Positions 15,981 to 24,966 are shown, counted from the first letter of the stretch. The stretch: 64,000 nt of DNA from Fimadaptatus sp948467645 (GCA_948467645.1 CAOKFD010000005.1:13656-77655), one strand, 5' to 3'. Notes: a model not told the origin generated them from the sequence alone. Made by a program: numbers and translations.

Positions 15981-18743
15981 TTGAAAAGTGCTAGAAGGAA
16001 AAACATACTGCGCGGCATACGCCAAAGCCTGAACCGCTTTATTTCGATTCTTTTCATAGTAGCGTTAGGCGCTGGCTTTCTGGCTGGCCTGTCGGCTACG
16101 TCGCCGGATATGTTCGAAAACGCGGATAAGTACATGGACGAATACCGCATGTACGACATAGACGTAAAGGCAACGCTGGGACTTACCGACAGCGATGTAG
16201 ACGCCATAGCCCAAATTGATGGCGTGGCTTTAGTACAGCCCGCACGTGTGCTCGATATGGTGCTTGTCGATGAACATGACAACGAACTGACCACGCGCGT
16301 ATTCGCACTGCTGGATAACGACGGTGCGACTGACCTTAATCAGTTTGAGCTTAAAGAAGGCCGCTTGCCGGAAACGATTGATGAATGCGTCATCCAATCG
16401 TCGGCGGGGCGGTATACGCTAAATGCGCCGCAAATCGGCGATACACTGACGCTTGCCGAAAGCCCAAACGATTCTGCATCGGCGGAATATGCCTCCAGCA
16501 ATACACTGCGCGTTGTAGGCATCGTCGAAAGCCCGATGTGCATATCCGTCGAGCGTGAGCCGTCTACAGCCGGAACAGGCTCGGTTGCGCTTCAGGCATT
16601 CGTGAAGAATGAATTTCTTACCATGGACTTCTACACGGATTGCTATTTGTTGGTTCAAGACGCGGCGCAATTGGATACATTTAGCGATGAATATACGACG
16701 TTTATCGACGATATGACGGCCAAATTAGAAACGCTGGGCGATGAGCGTGCGTCTCTGCGAGCGGATGAATTGCGTGAACAGGGCAAGCAGAAAATCGATT
16801 CTGCGCAAGCATTTATGAACAGCTTTGAAAGTGTTATAGGCACCCGCACAGAGCTTGCAGAAGATGCTGCAATGCGTGCCAAACAGACGGCGGCAGCAGC
16901 GGCCCTGATAAACAGCAATCCTGAACTTGCGCAAAAGCTTGTTGCTACCGCAAAGGCGGTAGGCGATGCTCTGAGTTCAGCCTCGGACGATAAGGAAAAT
17001 GCGCAGGCACGCATCGAACGTCTGAATGCCGATATAGCGGACGCTCAAAATGCATTGGACGAAATCGGCGATGGAGCTTGGCTGGTGCGTACCCGCGCTG
17101 ATTCCGTCGGTTACGCCAATTATAAGGACAACGTGGAAAAGGTGTCGGCGCTTTGCAAAGTATTTCCAATGTTCTTTTTCCTTGTAGCGCTGCTGGTTGC
17201 GCTTACGACCATGACACGGCTGATTGAGGAACGCCGCACGCAGATAGGTACACTGAAAGCGCTAGGCTATACTGATTGGCAGATATTTGGCGAGTATATA
17301 CTGTACAGCCTGTCCGCAGCTGTATTGGGATGCGCGATCGGATTCCTGGGTGGATTTAAGTTGTTCCCGACGGTAATAAATTCCGCATATGGCATGATGT
17401 ATACGCTTCCGCCGATGGACGCGCCGTTCAGACTTGACATTGCGCTGCTGGTTGCGCCGGTTACTATCGGAGGAATACTGCTTGCGACGGTGTGGGCGTG
17501 CTATTCCGTATGCCGTTCCCGCCCGGCACAGCTTATGCAGCCCAAAGCGCCCGCTCCCGGCAAACGCATATTTCTGGAGCATATACCGGCGCTCTGGAAG
17601 CGTATGTCGTTTACTCAAAAGGTCACGTGCCGAAATTTGTTCAGATATAAGAAGCGTCTGTTTATGACGATAATCGGCATGGCCGGCTGCAGCGCACTTA
17701 TGCTTACGGGCTTTGGCTTGCGCGATTCCATCGATGACATAGTATATAAGCAGTTTGGCGAAATCGACCTGTATCAAATGTCGATAGTCCTAAACGACGC
17801 GAACGCAATCGACAATGACGCCGAACTCAAGGCACTATTGACCAGCGACAGCCGCATATCGGCATATATGCCGTACCACAGCGATACGGGGCGCATACAG
17901 TCCGCAAGCGGCAGCGAAAGCATTTCGCTCGCCGTACCGGAAAATTCCGATATGCTTGACGAGTACATTGTGCTGAGGGAAAGGAAAAGTGCACGCCCAC
18001 TTGCACTAACCGACGATGGAATAATATTGACCGAAAAGCTTTGTGAGCAGCTGGGAATAAATGTAGGCGATACGGTTACTCTGGAAAATGCGGATGGCAA
18101 ACGGGCGCAGCTGCGCGTTGACGGTATCTCGGAAAACTATATAGCGTCGTATGCGTTTTTGACTGCGAACGGCTATCGCGATGCTTACAATTCTGATGTC
18201 GAGTATACCACATTGCTATGCCTGACCGATAGCAATGCGGGCATGGATGCGCTTTTGGCAGACGCAATCCATTGTGAAAGCGTACTTTATGCCAGCGCGT
18301 CGTTAACGCTCATGAATACGTTTAACGACTCTGTAAAGAGTATCGATGCGATAGTATGGGTGCTGATACTGGCGGCAGGAATGCTTAGCATGGTTGTCAA
18401 CTATAACCTTACCAACGTAAACATATGCGAGCGCAAAAAGGAGCTTGCGACCATACGCGTACTGGGCTTCCACGAGCGTGAGGTCGAAAAGTATATATTC
18501 CGCGAAACCAACGCGCTTAGCATTATGGGGTCGTTGATCGGACTGCCGGTCGGCATATGGCTGCATTTGTTTGTGGTGCGCACGGTCGAGGTCAATTCCA
18601 TAATGTTCGGACGCGAAATTAAACCGCTCAGCTATGCGATGGCAATTGCAATATCGTTGCTGTTTACGTTTATCATAAACCGTATAATGAGCTGCAGTAT
18701 ACGTAAGGTTGATATGGTTGAGTCGATGAAAGCGAACGATTGA
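15981..18743 (+). CDS. FtsX-type ABC transporter permease
   Basis: A 920-residue membrane protein that starts at TTG 15981. One membrane helix (FISILFIVALGAGFLAGLS) is followed by a 340-residue extracellular region ending in an Ala/Glu-rich coiled coil (about residues 250-360). The first FtsX block follows (PMFFFLVALLVALTTMTRLIEERRTQIGTLKALG, abbreviated here by its ends). A middle helix, a second extracellular domain and a C-terminal FtsX block (ERKKELATIRVLGF) complete it. The two-FtsX-domain layout resembles clostridial antimicrobial-peptide or lipoprotein exporters. Paired with the ATPase upstream; substrate unknown. Confidence 0.87.
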   Translation: MKSARRKNILRGIRQSLNRFISILFIVALGAGFLAGLSATSPDMFENADKYMDEYRMYDIDVKATLGLTDSDVDAIAQIDGVALVQPARVLDMVLVDEHDNELTTRVFALLDNDGATDLNQFELKEGRLPETIDECVIQSSAGRYTLNAPQIGDTLTLAESPNDSASAEYASSNTLRVVGIVESPMCISVEREPSTAGTGSVALQAFVKNEFLTMDFYTDCYLLVQDAAQLDTFSDEYTTFIDDMTAKLETLGDERASLRADELREQGKQKIDSAQAFMNSFESVIGTRTELAEDAAMRAKQTAAAAALINSNPELAQKLVATAKAVGDALSSASDDKENAQARIERLNADIADAQNALDEIGDGAWLVRTRADSVGYANYKDNVEKVSALCKVFPMFFFLVALLVALTTMTRLIEERRTQIGTLKALGYTDWQIFGEYILYSLSAAVLGCAIGFLGGFKLFPTVINSAYGMMYTLPPMDAPFRLDIALLVAPVTIGGILLATVWACYSVCRSRPAQLMQPKAPAPGKRIFLEHIPALWKRMSFTQKVTCRNLFRYKKRLFMTIIGMAGCSALMLTGFGLRDSIDDIVYKQFGEIDLYQMSIVLNDANAIDNDAELKALLTSDSRISAYMPYHSDTGRIQSASGSESISLAVPENSDMLDEYIVLRERKSARPLALTDDGIILTEKLCEQLGINVGDTVTLENADGKRAQLRVDGISENYIASYAFLTANGYRDAYNSDVEYTTLLCLTDSNAGMDALLADAIHCESVLYASASLTLMNTFNDSVKSIDAIVWVLILAAGMLSMVVNYNLTNVNICERKKELATIRVLGFHEREVEKYIFRETNALSIMGSLIGLPVGIWLHLFVVRTVEVNSIMFGREIKPLSYAMAIAISLLFTFIINRIMSCSIRKVDMVESMKAND

Positions 18744-18749
18744 TTTTGA

Positions 18750-18790
18750 GGCGCGGTTTGCCAAATTAAGCGGCAAGCCGCGCCTTACTT
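18750..18790 (+). terminator. Terminator after the FtsX permease
   Basis: A 13-bp GC-rich stem (18750-18762 with 18772-18784, one G-T pair), 9-base loop, then TTACTT. The tail runs into the next promoter's -35. Confidence 0.8.
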
Positions 18791-18817
18791 GACACGGCTT
18801 AAAATATACCATAAAAT
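18789..18817 (+). promoter_or_regulatory. Promoter of the DtxR-like regulator gene
   Basis: TTGACA (18789-18794), 17-base spacer, TAAAAT (18812-18817), 42 bases before the start. Confidence 0.8.
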
Positions 18818-18859
18818 AGGAACATCAGTGGATAAGATTTTCAAGCGGAAGGGGATTGT

Positions 18860-19693
18860 ATGCCGGAATCATTGGAAATTCTGAAAATGAGGGTGCTTAT
18901 ATGCTTTCTCAACGAAAATGCCCGCATATGCACAGTAACTGGACTTGCCACAATGTTTGGCGAAGGCAAGCAAAAGATGCACCGCATATTTGCGGCGCTG
19001 GAAAAGGAAGGCTTACTGAATCGAAGCAACCCTCGCAGTCCTGTGCTGACTGAACTCGGACGAGAAAAGGCGCATTACTATGAAAATCGCATAAACATCG
19101 TATTGAACCATCTGCTTTACGAAGGACTGGATATGGACAATGCTGAACACGATGCATACGCATGGGCACTGTTCAGCTCGGATAAAGGCATGGAGATCAT
19201 CAAAAGCTCCGAACAGCGCTACCGTGCCAAATATGAATTGCGCAAGCGCGAGCAGTTTGACGGCACCGAGCTATGTAAGCATTTGCATGATGGGGAATAC
19301 AGACTGCCGTTTTTGATATACAAGGAGCACATGACGGATGGCAATAACCTATCCATGTCAAACAGCGGATTTGAACACCCGTGCATACTCACCGTAACAA
19401 ATGGCGAAGGTACGATTCAACTGCGCCCCAAGGAGATTTGGGCGCGTTCACAAATGACAGGGCAGGAGATGATCGGCCGCGTTCGTATGCTGATGTATTG
19501 GGACGGCATGACGTTCAAAAATGCTGAGACGGTAAACGGTATGCTTACGTTTCCGGCCAGCACGCTTTCGTTTTTGAACATTGGTTCAGGCATGGAGCAG
19601 ATTCTGCATGGCAGTGTGTGCCTGAAGATGCAATGCTCAGTCGGTACGAATCATATGCCGGAAGCGACGGCGATATTCGCGGCAATGTTGTAA
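18860..19693 (+). CDS. Winged-helix regulator, DtxR/MarR-like
   Basis: A 277-residue protein. Residues 1-75 are a winged helix (LATMFGEGKQKMHRIFAALEKEGLL, then a wing with LTELGREKA). Residues 80-120 (NRINIVLNHLLYEGLDMDNAEHDAYAWA, with Glu-His and Asp residues) resemble the metal-sensing/dimer helix of DtxR-type iron or manganese repressors. The last 150 residues match nothing I know and may be a ligand domain. It lies just upstream of the CydDC-YgbA-YbaN operon, 160 bases before that operon's promoter and palindrome, and is the obvious candidate regulator. ATG 18860 follows GGAAGGGG. Confidence 0.65.
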   Translation: MPESLEILKMRVLICFLNENARICTVTGLATMFGEGKQKMHRIFAALEKEGLLNRSNPRSPVLTELGREKAHYYENRINIVLNHLLYEGLDMDNAEHDAYAWALFSSDKGMEIIKSSEQRYRAKYELRKREQFDGTELCKHLHDGEYRLPFLIYKEHMTDGNNLSMSNSGFEHPCILTVTNGEGTIQLRPKEIWARSQMTGQEMIGRVRMLMYWDGMTFKNAETVNGMLTFPASTLSFLNIGSGMEQILHGSVCLKMQCSVGTNHMPEATAIFAAML

Positions 19694-19799
19694 GCTTTGC
19701 GCTCTGCCTAAAAGTTTACATTCTGATTGTAACGCGCCCGTTACCAAGAAACATTACGCTATGCCAAGCCATATGGCGATATGCCGCATACGCAGGCAA

Positions 19800-19832
19800 A
19801 AGTTGTCACGCGTACGTTACAAGTGACAACTT
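19800..19832 (+). promoter_or_regulatory. Palindromic operator candidate
   Basis: A perfect 10-bp inverted repeat, AAGTTGTCAC (19800-19809) and GTGACAACTT (19823-19832), with 13 bases between. The right arm enters the -35 box at 19831, a classic repressor position. It is not a Rex (TTGTGA) or FNR (TTGAT) site. Confidence 0.6.
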
Positions 19833-19859
19833 GCGTCGGTCAATCGAATTTGTTATACT
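19831..19859 (+). promoter_or_regulatory. Promoter of the CydDC-YgbA-YbaN operon
   Basis: TTGCGT (19831-19836), 17-base spacer, TATACT (19854-19859). Confidence 0.65.
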
Positions 19860-19872
19860 CGTTCTGGAAATG

Positions 19873-19956
19873 CTTCACATAAGAGATACGTCTGCATGTG
19901 AAGTCTGAGCCCTGCGAAAGGGCATTTTTCAAACGCTAGAGTTAGTTAAAGCTAAC
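19873..19956 (+). promoter_or_regulatory. Structured leader with internal terminator-like hairpin
   Basis: Between promoter and first gene are three hairpins. The first is CTTCACAT/ATGTGAAG (19873-19880 with 19896-19903). The second is GCCCT/AGGGC (19909-19913 with 19919-19923) followed by ATTTTTC, a terminator shape. The third is GTTAG/CTAAC (19941-19945 with 19952-19956), just before the AGAAGGAGA ribosome binding site. This suggests attenuation of the exporter operon; no mechanism is proven. Confidence 0.5.
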
Positions 19957-19984
19957 CAATAACAGAAGGAGAATGATCAAAACA

Positions 19985-21721
19985 ATGATGATCGACCGGC
20001 GACTGATAAACATGGCGCCCGACAGTAAAAAGTACATTGCATTGAACGTTGCGCTGCAATGGTGCGGGCTGACAGCAAACATAATGATGATGACCGCCAT
20101 TGCAGGTATGCTGGCTGCGCTGTTTATGCAGTCGGCCGATATGATGATGTTTGTACGGACTGCTATTGCGGCATTTGTCGCGATAGGCATACGATTCGTC
20201 TGCACGACCGGTGCAATGCGTATGGGATTTTTGTCGTCAAAAGCAGTCAAAAGAACTCTGCGCGAAACGATCTACAAGAAGCTGCTTCGCATGGGTTCGT
20301 CTTACAATGAGCGCATACAGACTTCGGAGGTAGTACAGGTTGCTGTCGAAGGCGTTGACCAGCTTGAAACGTATTTCGGCGCGTATCTGCCGCAGTTCTT
20401 TTATGCCATGCTTGCACCGATCACGCTGTTTGCCGTGCTGTGCTTTGTCAACGTTCCGTCGGCAGCCGCATTGCTGATATGCGTGCCGCTGATACCGATT
20501 GCAATTGCCGCGGTGCAGACATGGGCCAAGAAGCTGCTGAGCAAATATTGGGGGCAGTATACCACTCTGGGCGACACATTTCTTGAGAACCTCCAAGGTT
20601 TGACTACGCTCAAGATATATCAGGCTGACGAAGCGCGCAACGACCGCATGAACGAGGAAGCAGAAAAGTTCCGCCGCATAACCATGAAAGTGCTGACCAT
20701 GCAGCTAAACTCGATTACCATAATGGACCTGATAGCATACGGCGGCGCAGCGTTGGGCGTAATAATGGCTGCGACGCAGTATCGCGCGGGTTGCGTATCG
20801 CTTAAAGGCTGCATCATGATAATACTGCTGTCGGCAGACTTCTTTATACCGATGCGTCAACTTGGTTCGTTTTTCCACATTGCCATGAACGGCATGGCGG
20901 CCAGCGACAAAATCTTCCGTATGCTGGATATGGAAGAACCGGCTGCTGCCACTGCCAAATGCCCGAACGGCAACATTTCCTGCCGTAAACTGCGGTTCGC
21001 ATACGACCCAGATCGTGAAATACTGCACGGCATAGACCTCGACGTACCGACCGGCTCGTTTATATCCATTGTCGGCGAATCGGGCTGTGGCAAGTCTACA
21101 ATAGCTTCAATCCTTATGGGGCGCAACAAGGGCTACACCGGCTCGATAAAGATAGGCGATACCGAACTCAGCAATATTTCGGAATCCAGCCTCATGCAAA
21201 CCATTACGTATGTCAGCCACAAGAGCTATCTGTTTAAGGGTACTGTGCGGGACAATCTGCGCATGGGACGAGCCGACGCCAGCGACGACGATATGTGGGA
21301 TGTGCTGAAACGTGTAAACCTGTACGGATTTCTGCGCGGCGAAAACGGACTGGACACTAAACTGGCCGAAAAAGGCGCAAACCTGTCCGGAGGTCAGTGC
21401 CAGCGTCTCGCGCTTGCGCGCGCCTTGCTGCACGGCAGTCCGATGTATATATTCGACGAAGCAACGTCCAATATCGACGTTGAGAGCGAAAACGATATAA
21501 TGGCTCAGATACAACTGCTGGCTAAACAAAAGACAGTTCTGCTGATTTCGCACAGACTGGCTAACGTGATTTGCTCCGACAACATCTTTGTAATGAACAA
21601 AGGCCAGATCGTCGAAAGCGGTACACACGAACAACTGCTCGACAAAAATGGTACATATGCAAAGCTCTGGAACGCACAGCAGGAATTGGAAAACTACGCA
21701 AAGGACGGTGCGGATAAATGA
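19985..21721 (+). CDS. ABC exporter half, CydD-like
   Basis: A 578-residue half-transporter with six membrane helices (residues 1-320) and an ATPase domain. The latter has Walker A GESGCGKSTIAS, signature LSGGQCQRLALARALL, Walker B MYIFDEATSNID and H-loop VLLISHRLAN. The membrane part has the CydD feel (GVDQLETYFGAYLPQFFYAMLAPITLF, shown as the family ends). CydDC exports cysteine/glutathione and binds haem in E. coli, and is needed for cytochrome bd. No cydAB is near. ATG 19985 is 12 bases from GGAG; an in-frame ATG at 19973 is too close to it. Its stop overlaps the next start (ATGA). Confidence 0.82.
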   Translation: MMIDRRLINMAPDSKKYIALNVALQWCGLTANIMMMTAIAGMLAALFMQSADMMMFVRTAIAAFVAIGIRFVCTTGAMRMGFLSSKAVKRTLRETIYKKLLRMGSSYNERIQTSEVVQVAVEGVDQLETYFGAYLPQFFYAMLAPITLFAVLCFVNVPSAAALLICVPLIPIAIAAVQTWAKKLLSKYWGQYTTLGDTFLENLQGLTTLKIYQADEARNDRMNEEAEKFRRITMKVLTMQLNSITIMDLIAYGGAALGVIMAATQYRAGCVSLKGCIMIILLSADFFIPMRQLGSFFHIAMNGMAASDKIFRMLDMEEPAAATAKCPNGNISCRKLRFAYDPDREILHGIDLDVPTGSFISIVGESGCGKSTIASILMGRNKGYTGSIKIGDTELSNISESSLMQTITYVSHKSYLFKGTVRDNLRMGRADASDDDMWDVLKRVNLYGFLRGENGLDTKLAEKGANLSGGQCQRLALARALLHGSPMYIFDEATSNIDVESENDIMAQIQLLAKQKTVLLISHRLANVICSDNIFVMNKGQIVESGTHEQLLDKNGTYAKLWNAQQELENYAKDGADK

Positions 21722-23376
21722 TAAAGCGCAGTGGTTTTGTGGTAATGGCGCGGTTGATCGGACTTGTAAAGCCGTTGACCGGGTATATGCTGCTGGCTAT
21801 TTTAATGGGATTGGCGGGACACTTGTGCGCATCGTTTATTACAATTTTCGGCGGTTTTGCTGTGCTGGATTTGCTGGGGCTCAATGCTCCACTGTCGCTT
21901 ACGGCGCTGTTTGTATGCGCCGTCGCGTTTGCGATAGCACGCGGAATATTGCGTTATGGCGAACAATCATGCAACCACTTTATCGCATTTAAGCTGCTGG
22001 CAATTATTCGTGACAAGGCCTTTAAGGCATTGCGCCGACTTTGCCCGGCCAAACTGGAAGGCCGCGATAAGGGTGATCTAATATCGGTAATTACGTCAGA
22101 TATAGAACTGTTGGAAGTCTTTTACGCGCATACGATCTCACCGGTTGCGATTGCGGCGCTGTTTTCGGTCATAATGTGCCTGTTCGCCGGCGGCTATCAT
22201 CCGATGCTTGGCGCACTGGCGCTGATTGCATATCTTGTGGTCGGAATCGCAATACCACTTGTTACATCGAGGCTGTCCGGCGATGACGGATTGCGTTTTC
22301 GCGAAAAGTCCGGCGCACTGTCAGGCTTTGTGCTGGACAGCCTGCGCGGCCTTTCCGAGACAATACAATACGGTCAGGGTAAAGCGCGTATGGCCGAGAT
22401 GAATGCCCGCACGGATGCGCTTATGGAAGATCAATCGCATATGAAGCGCGTTGCCGGTCGGAACATGGCTGTCACCAATACCGCGATATTGTTGTTTGAC
22501 TTGATTATGCTTTTTACAAGTGCAAGGCTTTTTCAAAATGGCCAGGTGGGTTTTGATGGCGTACTGATTCCGACGTTGGCGCTGTTTGCGTCGTTTGGCC
22601 CGGTAATCGCACTTGCCAATTTGGGCAGCACATTGCAAAGCACTTTCGCCGCGGGAAATCGCGTACTGGACATTCTCGATGAAGAGCCCGTGGTCACGGA
22701 TGTGACTGGTCAGCCTAAAGTTGCCTTTAGCGGTGTCGATGTTGAACATGTGGCGTTCTCATACGGCGGCAATCAGATACTTTCTGACGTATCAATGCGA
22801 ATAAAAGAGCATTCCGTAACAGGCATAGTCGGAAGCAGCGGCAGCGGCAAGTCGACGCTCCTTAAATTGATTATGCGCTTTTGGAATGTACAGCACGGCG
22901 ATATTCGCATATCCGATGCAAAGATAGACAAGATTAATACATCGAACCTGCGCGACATGGAAAGCTTTGTTACGCAGGACACGCATCTTTTCCACGACAG
23001 CATTCGAGAGAATCTGATGATTGCAAATCCGGATGCTACGGAAGACGAGTTGATAACTGCCTGCAAAAAAGCTTCGGTGCATGACTTCATAATGACTCTG
23101 CCCAACGGATATGATACGCCTGTCGGTGAACTAGGCGATACTTTATCGGGCGGCGAGCGTCAACGCTTGGGACTGGCAAGAGCGTTTTTGCACGATGCGC
23201 CGCTCATGCTGCTGGACGAACCAACCAGCAATCTGGACAGCCTGAATGAAGCCATAATACTGAAATCACTGCGTGAAGCGCGCGACGACAAGACGGTTGT
23301 GCTTGTATCGCACAGAGCGTCCACGATGCGGATAGCGGATAAGATATATTCTGTGGAAAGTGGGAGACTGAGCTAA
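21718..23376 (+). CDS. ABC exporter half, CydC-like
   Basis: A 552-residue partner half-transporter: membrane domain to about residue 310, then Walker A GSSGSGKSTLLK, Q-loop FVTQDTHLF, signature LSGGERQRLGLARAFL, Walker B LMLLDEPTSNLD and VLVSHRASTM. It starts inside the stop of the CydD-like gene and its stop overlaps the start of ygbA-like by one base, so the four genes are translationally coupled. The pair would form a heterodimer. Substrate (thiol, haem or other) unknown. Confidence 0.82.
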   Translation: MIKRSGFVVMARLIGLVKPLTGYMLLAILMGLAGHLCASFITIFGGFAVLDLLGLNAPLSLTALFVCAVAFAIARGILRYGEQSCNHFIAFKLLAIIRDKAFKALRRLCPAKLEGRDKGDLISVITSDIELLEVFYAHTISPVAIAALFSVIMCLFAGGYHPMLGALALIAYLVVGIAIPLVTSRLSGDDGLRFREKSGALSGFVLDSLRGLSETIQYGQGKARMAEMNARTDALMEDQSHMKRVAGRNMAVTNTAILLFDLIMLFTSARLFQNGQVGFDGVLIPTLALFASFGPVIALANLGSTLQSTFAAGNRVLDILDEEPVVTDVTGQPKVAFSGVDVEHVAFSYGGNQILSDVSMRIKEHSVTGIVGSSGSGKSTLLKLIMRFWNVQHGDIRISDAKIDKINTSNLRDMESFVTQDTHLFHDSIRENLMIANPDATEDELITACKKASVHDFIMTLPNGYDTPVGELGDTLSGGERQRLGLARAFLHDAPLMLLDEPTSNLDSLNEAIILKSLREARDDKTVVLVSHRASTMRIADKIYSVESGRLS

Positions 23377-23717
23377 TGAGCGAAACGGCGACTAAGCGGG
23401 AACGCGAAAAGGCGATGGTATCCGAGATGATAGCATTATACTGCCACAAAAACCATCATACTCACGGAAAACTGTGCGACGAGTGCGCGGCGCTTGACAA
23501 CTATGCACGTACGCGGGTTGAGCATTGCCCGTTTATGGAAACCAAGACGTTTTGCTCAAATTGCCGCGTACATTGCTATAAGCCTGATATGCGCGAGAAA
23601 ATCCGCGTGGTAATGCGCTTTTCCGGGCCGCGCATGATATTTCACCATCCGATTACGGCGATAAGACATGTGATCGAAACCAAACGCGAAAAGAAACGAT
23701 TGGAGGAAACTACATGA
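23376..23717 (+). CDS. ygbA: YgbA_NO family protein (nitrous oxide-stimulated promoter family)
   Basis: A 113-residue Cys-rich cytoplasmic protein. SEMIALYCHKNHH, LCDECAALDNYARTRVEHCPF, TFCSNCRVHCYKPDMRE and VVMRFSGPRMIFHHP are the YgbA_NO pattern (PF11756), with Cys pairs able to hold a metal or Fe-S cluster. In enterobacteria ygbA is induced by nitric oxide through NsrR and helps recovery from nitrosative stress. Here it is coupled to the CydDC-like exporter by a one-base overlap and to the YbaN gene by an ATGA overlap. Confidence 0.85.
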   Translation: MSETATKREREKAMVSEMIALYCHKNHHTHGKLCDECAALDNYARTRVEHCPFMETKTFCSNCRVHCYKPDMREKIRVVMRFSGPRMIFHHPITAIRHVIETKREKKRLEETT

Positions 23718-24163
23718 CAGCAAAGCGAGTAATATTCCTGATTGCCGGTTGTCTGTGCCTGGGGTTAGGCTGCATAGGTATAGTATTGCCGATACTTCCG
23801 ACGGTGCCGTTTTTCTTGCTGACGGTGTTCTTCTTTGCCAATTCATCGCAAAAGCTGCACGATTGGTTTATAAGCACAAACATGTATAAGAAGCATCTGG
23901 ATTCGTTCGTCAAGAAAAAAGGCATGGCAGTGCGGACTAAGGCGACGATCCTTACGTCTGTTACACTGCTGATGGGCATAGGTTTTTTCGTAATGGCTCG
24001 AAAAGACATCTGGGTGCCGTGCATCATACTTACCATCGTATGGGTATGCCATGTGATTTACTTTGTGTTCGGCGTAAAAACGATCAGTGAAGAAGAAAAT
24101 GCTGCGATACAGCAAAACGACAATATCAATAGCAAGCGTGAAAATGTGAAGGTTGCAGGCTGA
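23714..24163 (+). CDS. ybaN: YbaN family (DUF454) inner-membrane protein
   Basis: A 149-residue membrane protein with an N-terminal helix pair (VIFLIAGCLCLGLGCIGIVLP) and the family stretch LPILPTVPFFLLTVFFFANS followed by SQKLHDWF. Two further helices end near residue 125, and the C-terminus is polar. Function is unknown; the family is often found near haem or iron genes. Last gene of the four-gene operon, followed by a terminator. Confidence 0.85.
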   Translation: MTAKRVIFLIAGCLCLGLGCIGIVLPILPTVPFFLLTVFFFANSSQKLHDWFISTNMYKKHLDSFVKKKGMAVRTKATILTSVTLLMGIGFFVMARKDIWVPCIILTIVWVCHVIYFVFGVKTISEEENAAIQQNDNINSKRENVKVAG

Positions 24164-24201
24164 CAGTAAAAGTATAAAACCAACGCAAAGATCATTGCGA
24201 C

Positions 24202-24255
24202 ATCAAATCTCGTTTCTGACATGACCGGCAGATGCGGGATTTGATTTATTATAAT
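24202..24255 (+). terminator. Terminator after ybaN
   Basis: An 11-bp stem (24202-24212 with 24235-24245, one G-T pair), 22-base loop, then TTATTATAAT. Confidence 0.65.
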
Positions 24256-24282
24256 GAACTTTAGAATAAGTGCCGGGCAGAC

Positions 24283-24311
24283 TTGCGCAGGCACAGCCAA
24301 AGTGATATAAT
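24283..24311 (+). promoter_or_regulatory. Promoter of the small Cys-rich protein
   Basis: TTGCGC (24283-24288), 17-base spacer, TATAAT (24306-24311). Confidence 0.65.
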
Positions 24312-24364
24312 TGACGCTATGAATTGCAATGATAATTTGCAGATTCATGAGGAGCGAATTTGTT

Positions 24365-24592
24365 ATGGATAGTAGTATGAATCCTAAAAAGAAATGCGTA
24401 CTGTACGATCGCGACTGCATCGATTGCGGCGAATGCGATATGTGCGACCTTGACCCGACAAAGGTTTGTGATAACTGCGGCAAGTGTATTCACAGCGATG
24501 CAGAATACAACACCGTCGTAATAGACCAGATAATCAATCCCGAAGACGAGCAGTTCATAGCCGACGATGCTGATCTGGGCGACGATGAATGA
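24365..24592 (+). CDS. Small eight-cysteine protein, probable metal or Fe-S binder
   Basis: A 75-residue acidic protein. Eight cysteines lie within the first 40 residues as KKKC, DCIDCGECDMC and KVCDNCGKC. That spacing (C-x2-C-x2-C-x2-C and C-x2-C-x2-C) suits zinc or iron-sulfur binding, but it is not the standard ferredoxin order. The tail is Asp/Glu rich. GAGGAGC lies about 11 bases before ATG 24365; longer in-frame starts upstream have no better signal. It has its own promoter. Function unknown. Confidence 0.7.
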   Translation: MDSSMNPKKKCVLYDRDCIDCGECDMCDLDPTKVCDNCGKCIHSDAEYNTVVIDQIINPEDEQFIADDADLGDDE

Positions 24593-24966
24593 TTGGCGTT
24601 TGAGTTTGAAAAAGCTTTGCAATCAGCGCAGTAAACTTACGAAGCATGAGTAAAGAGCAGTTTAAAACGTCTTTCCGTAAGGGAAGACAGAGGCTCAAAA
24701 CTATGCGCAAAAGACAGCTTTAGCGAATAGTTAGCGCTTATAAGACGGATACGAGGCTGCCTGAGGCTTATTTAAAGCTTATTGCACATTGTACGCTGTT
24801 TGCACTCACAATTAGCTTTTCAAAATTATGTCTGACTTTGAAAAACGTTTTTTCGTTTTGACGGACGGCTATTCCTTACTGCACTGCTCTGCGTGTATAT
24901 GCTTTTGCTTGTGTTTTGCTTGTGTTGTGTAAACGCCGGACTTATTATGTGAGGTGCTATTATAAT
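24593..24966 (+). other. 374-base intergenic region, possible structured RNA
   Basis: No ORF is convincing. Visible structure: a hairpin GTCTTTCC-GTAA-GGGAAGAC with a GNRA loop (about 24669-24688), flanked by CTTACG and CGTAAG that could pair; and TTTTCAAA/TTTGAAAA (24817-24824 with 24837-24844) followed by ACGTTTTTT, a terminator shape. A weak promoter TTGTGT-17-TATTAT for the downstream gene lies at 24920-24948. This may be a small RNA gene, but I recognise no family. Confidence 0.3.
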
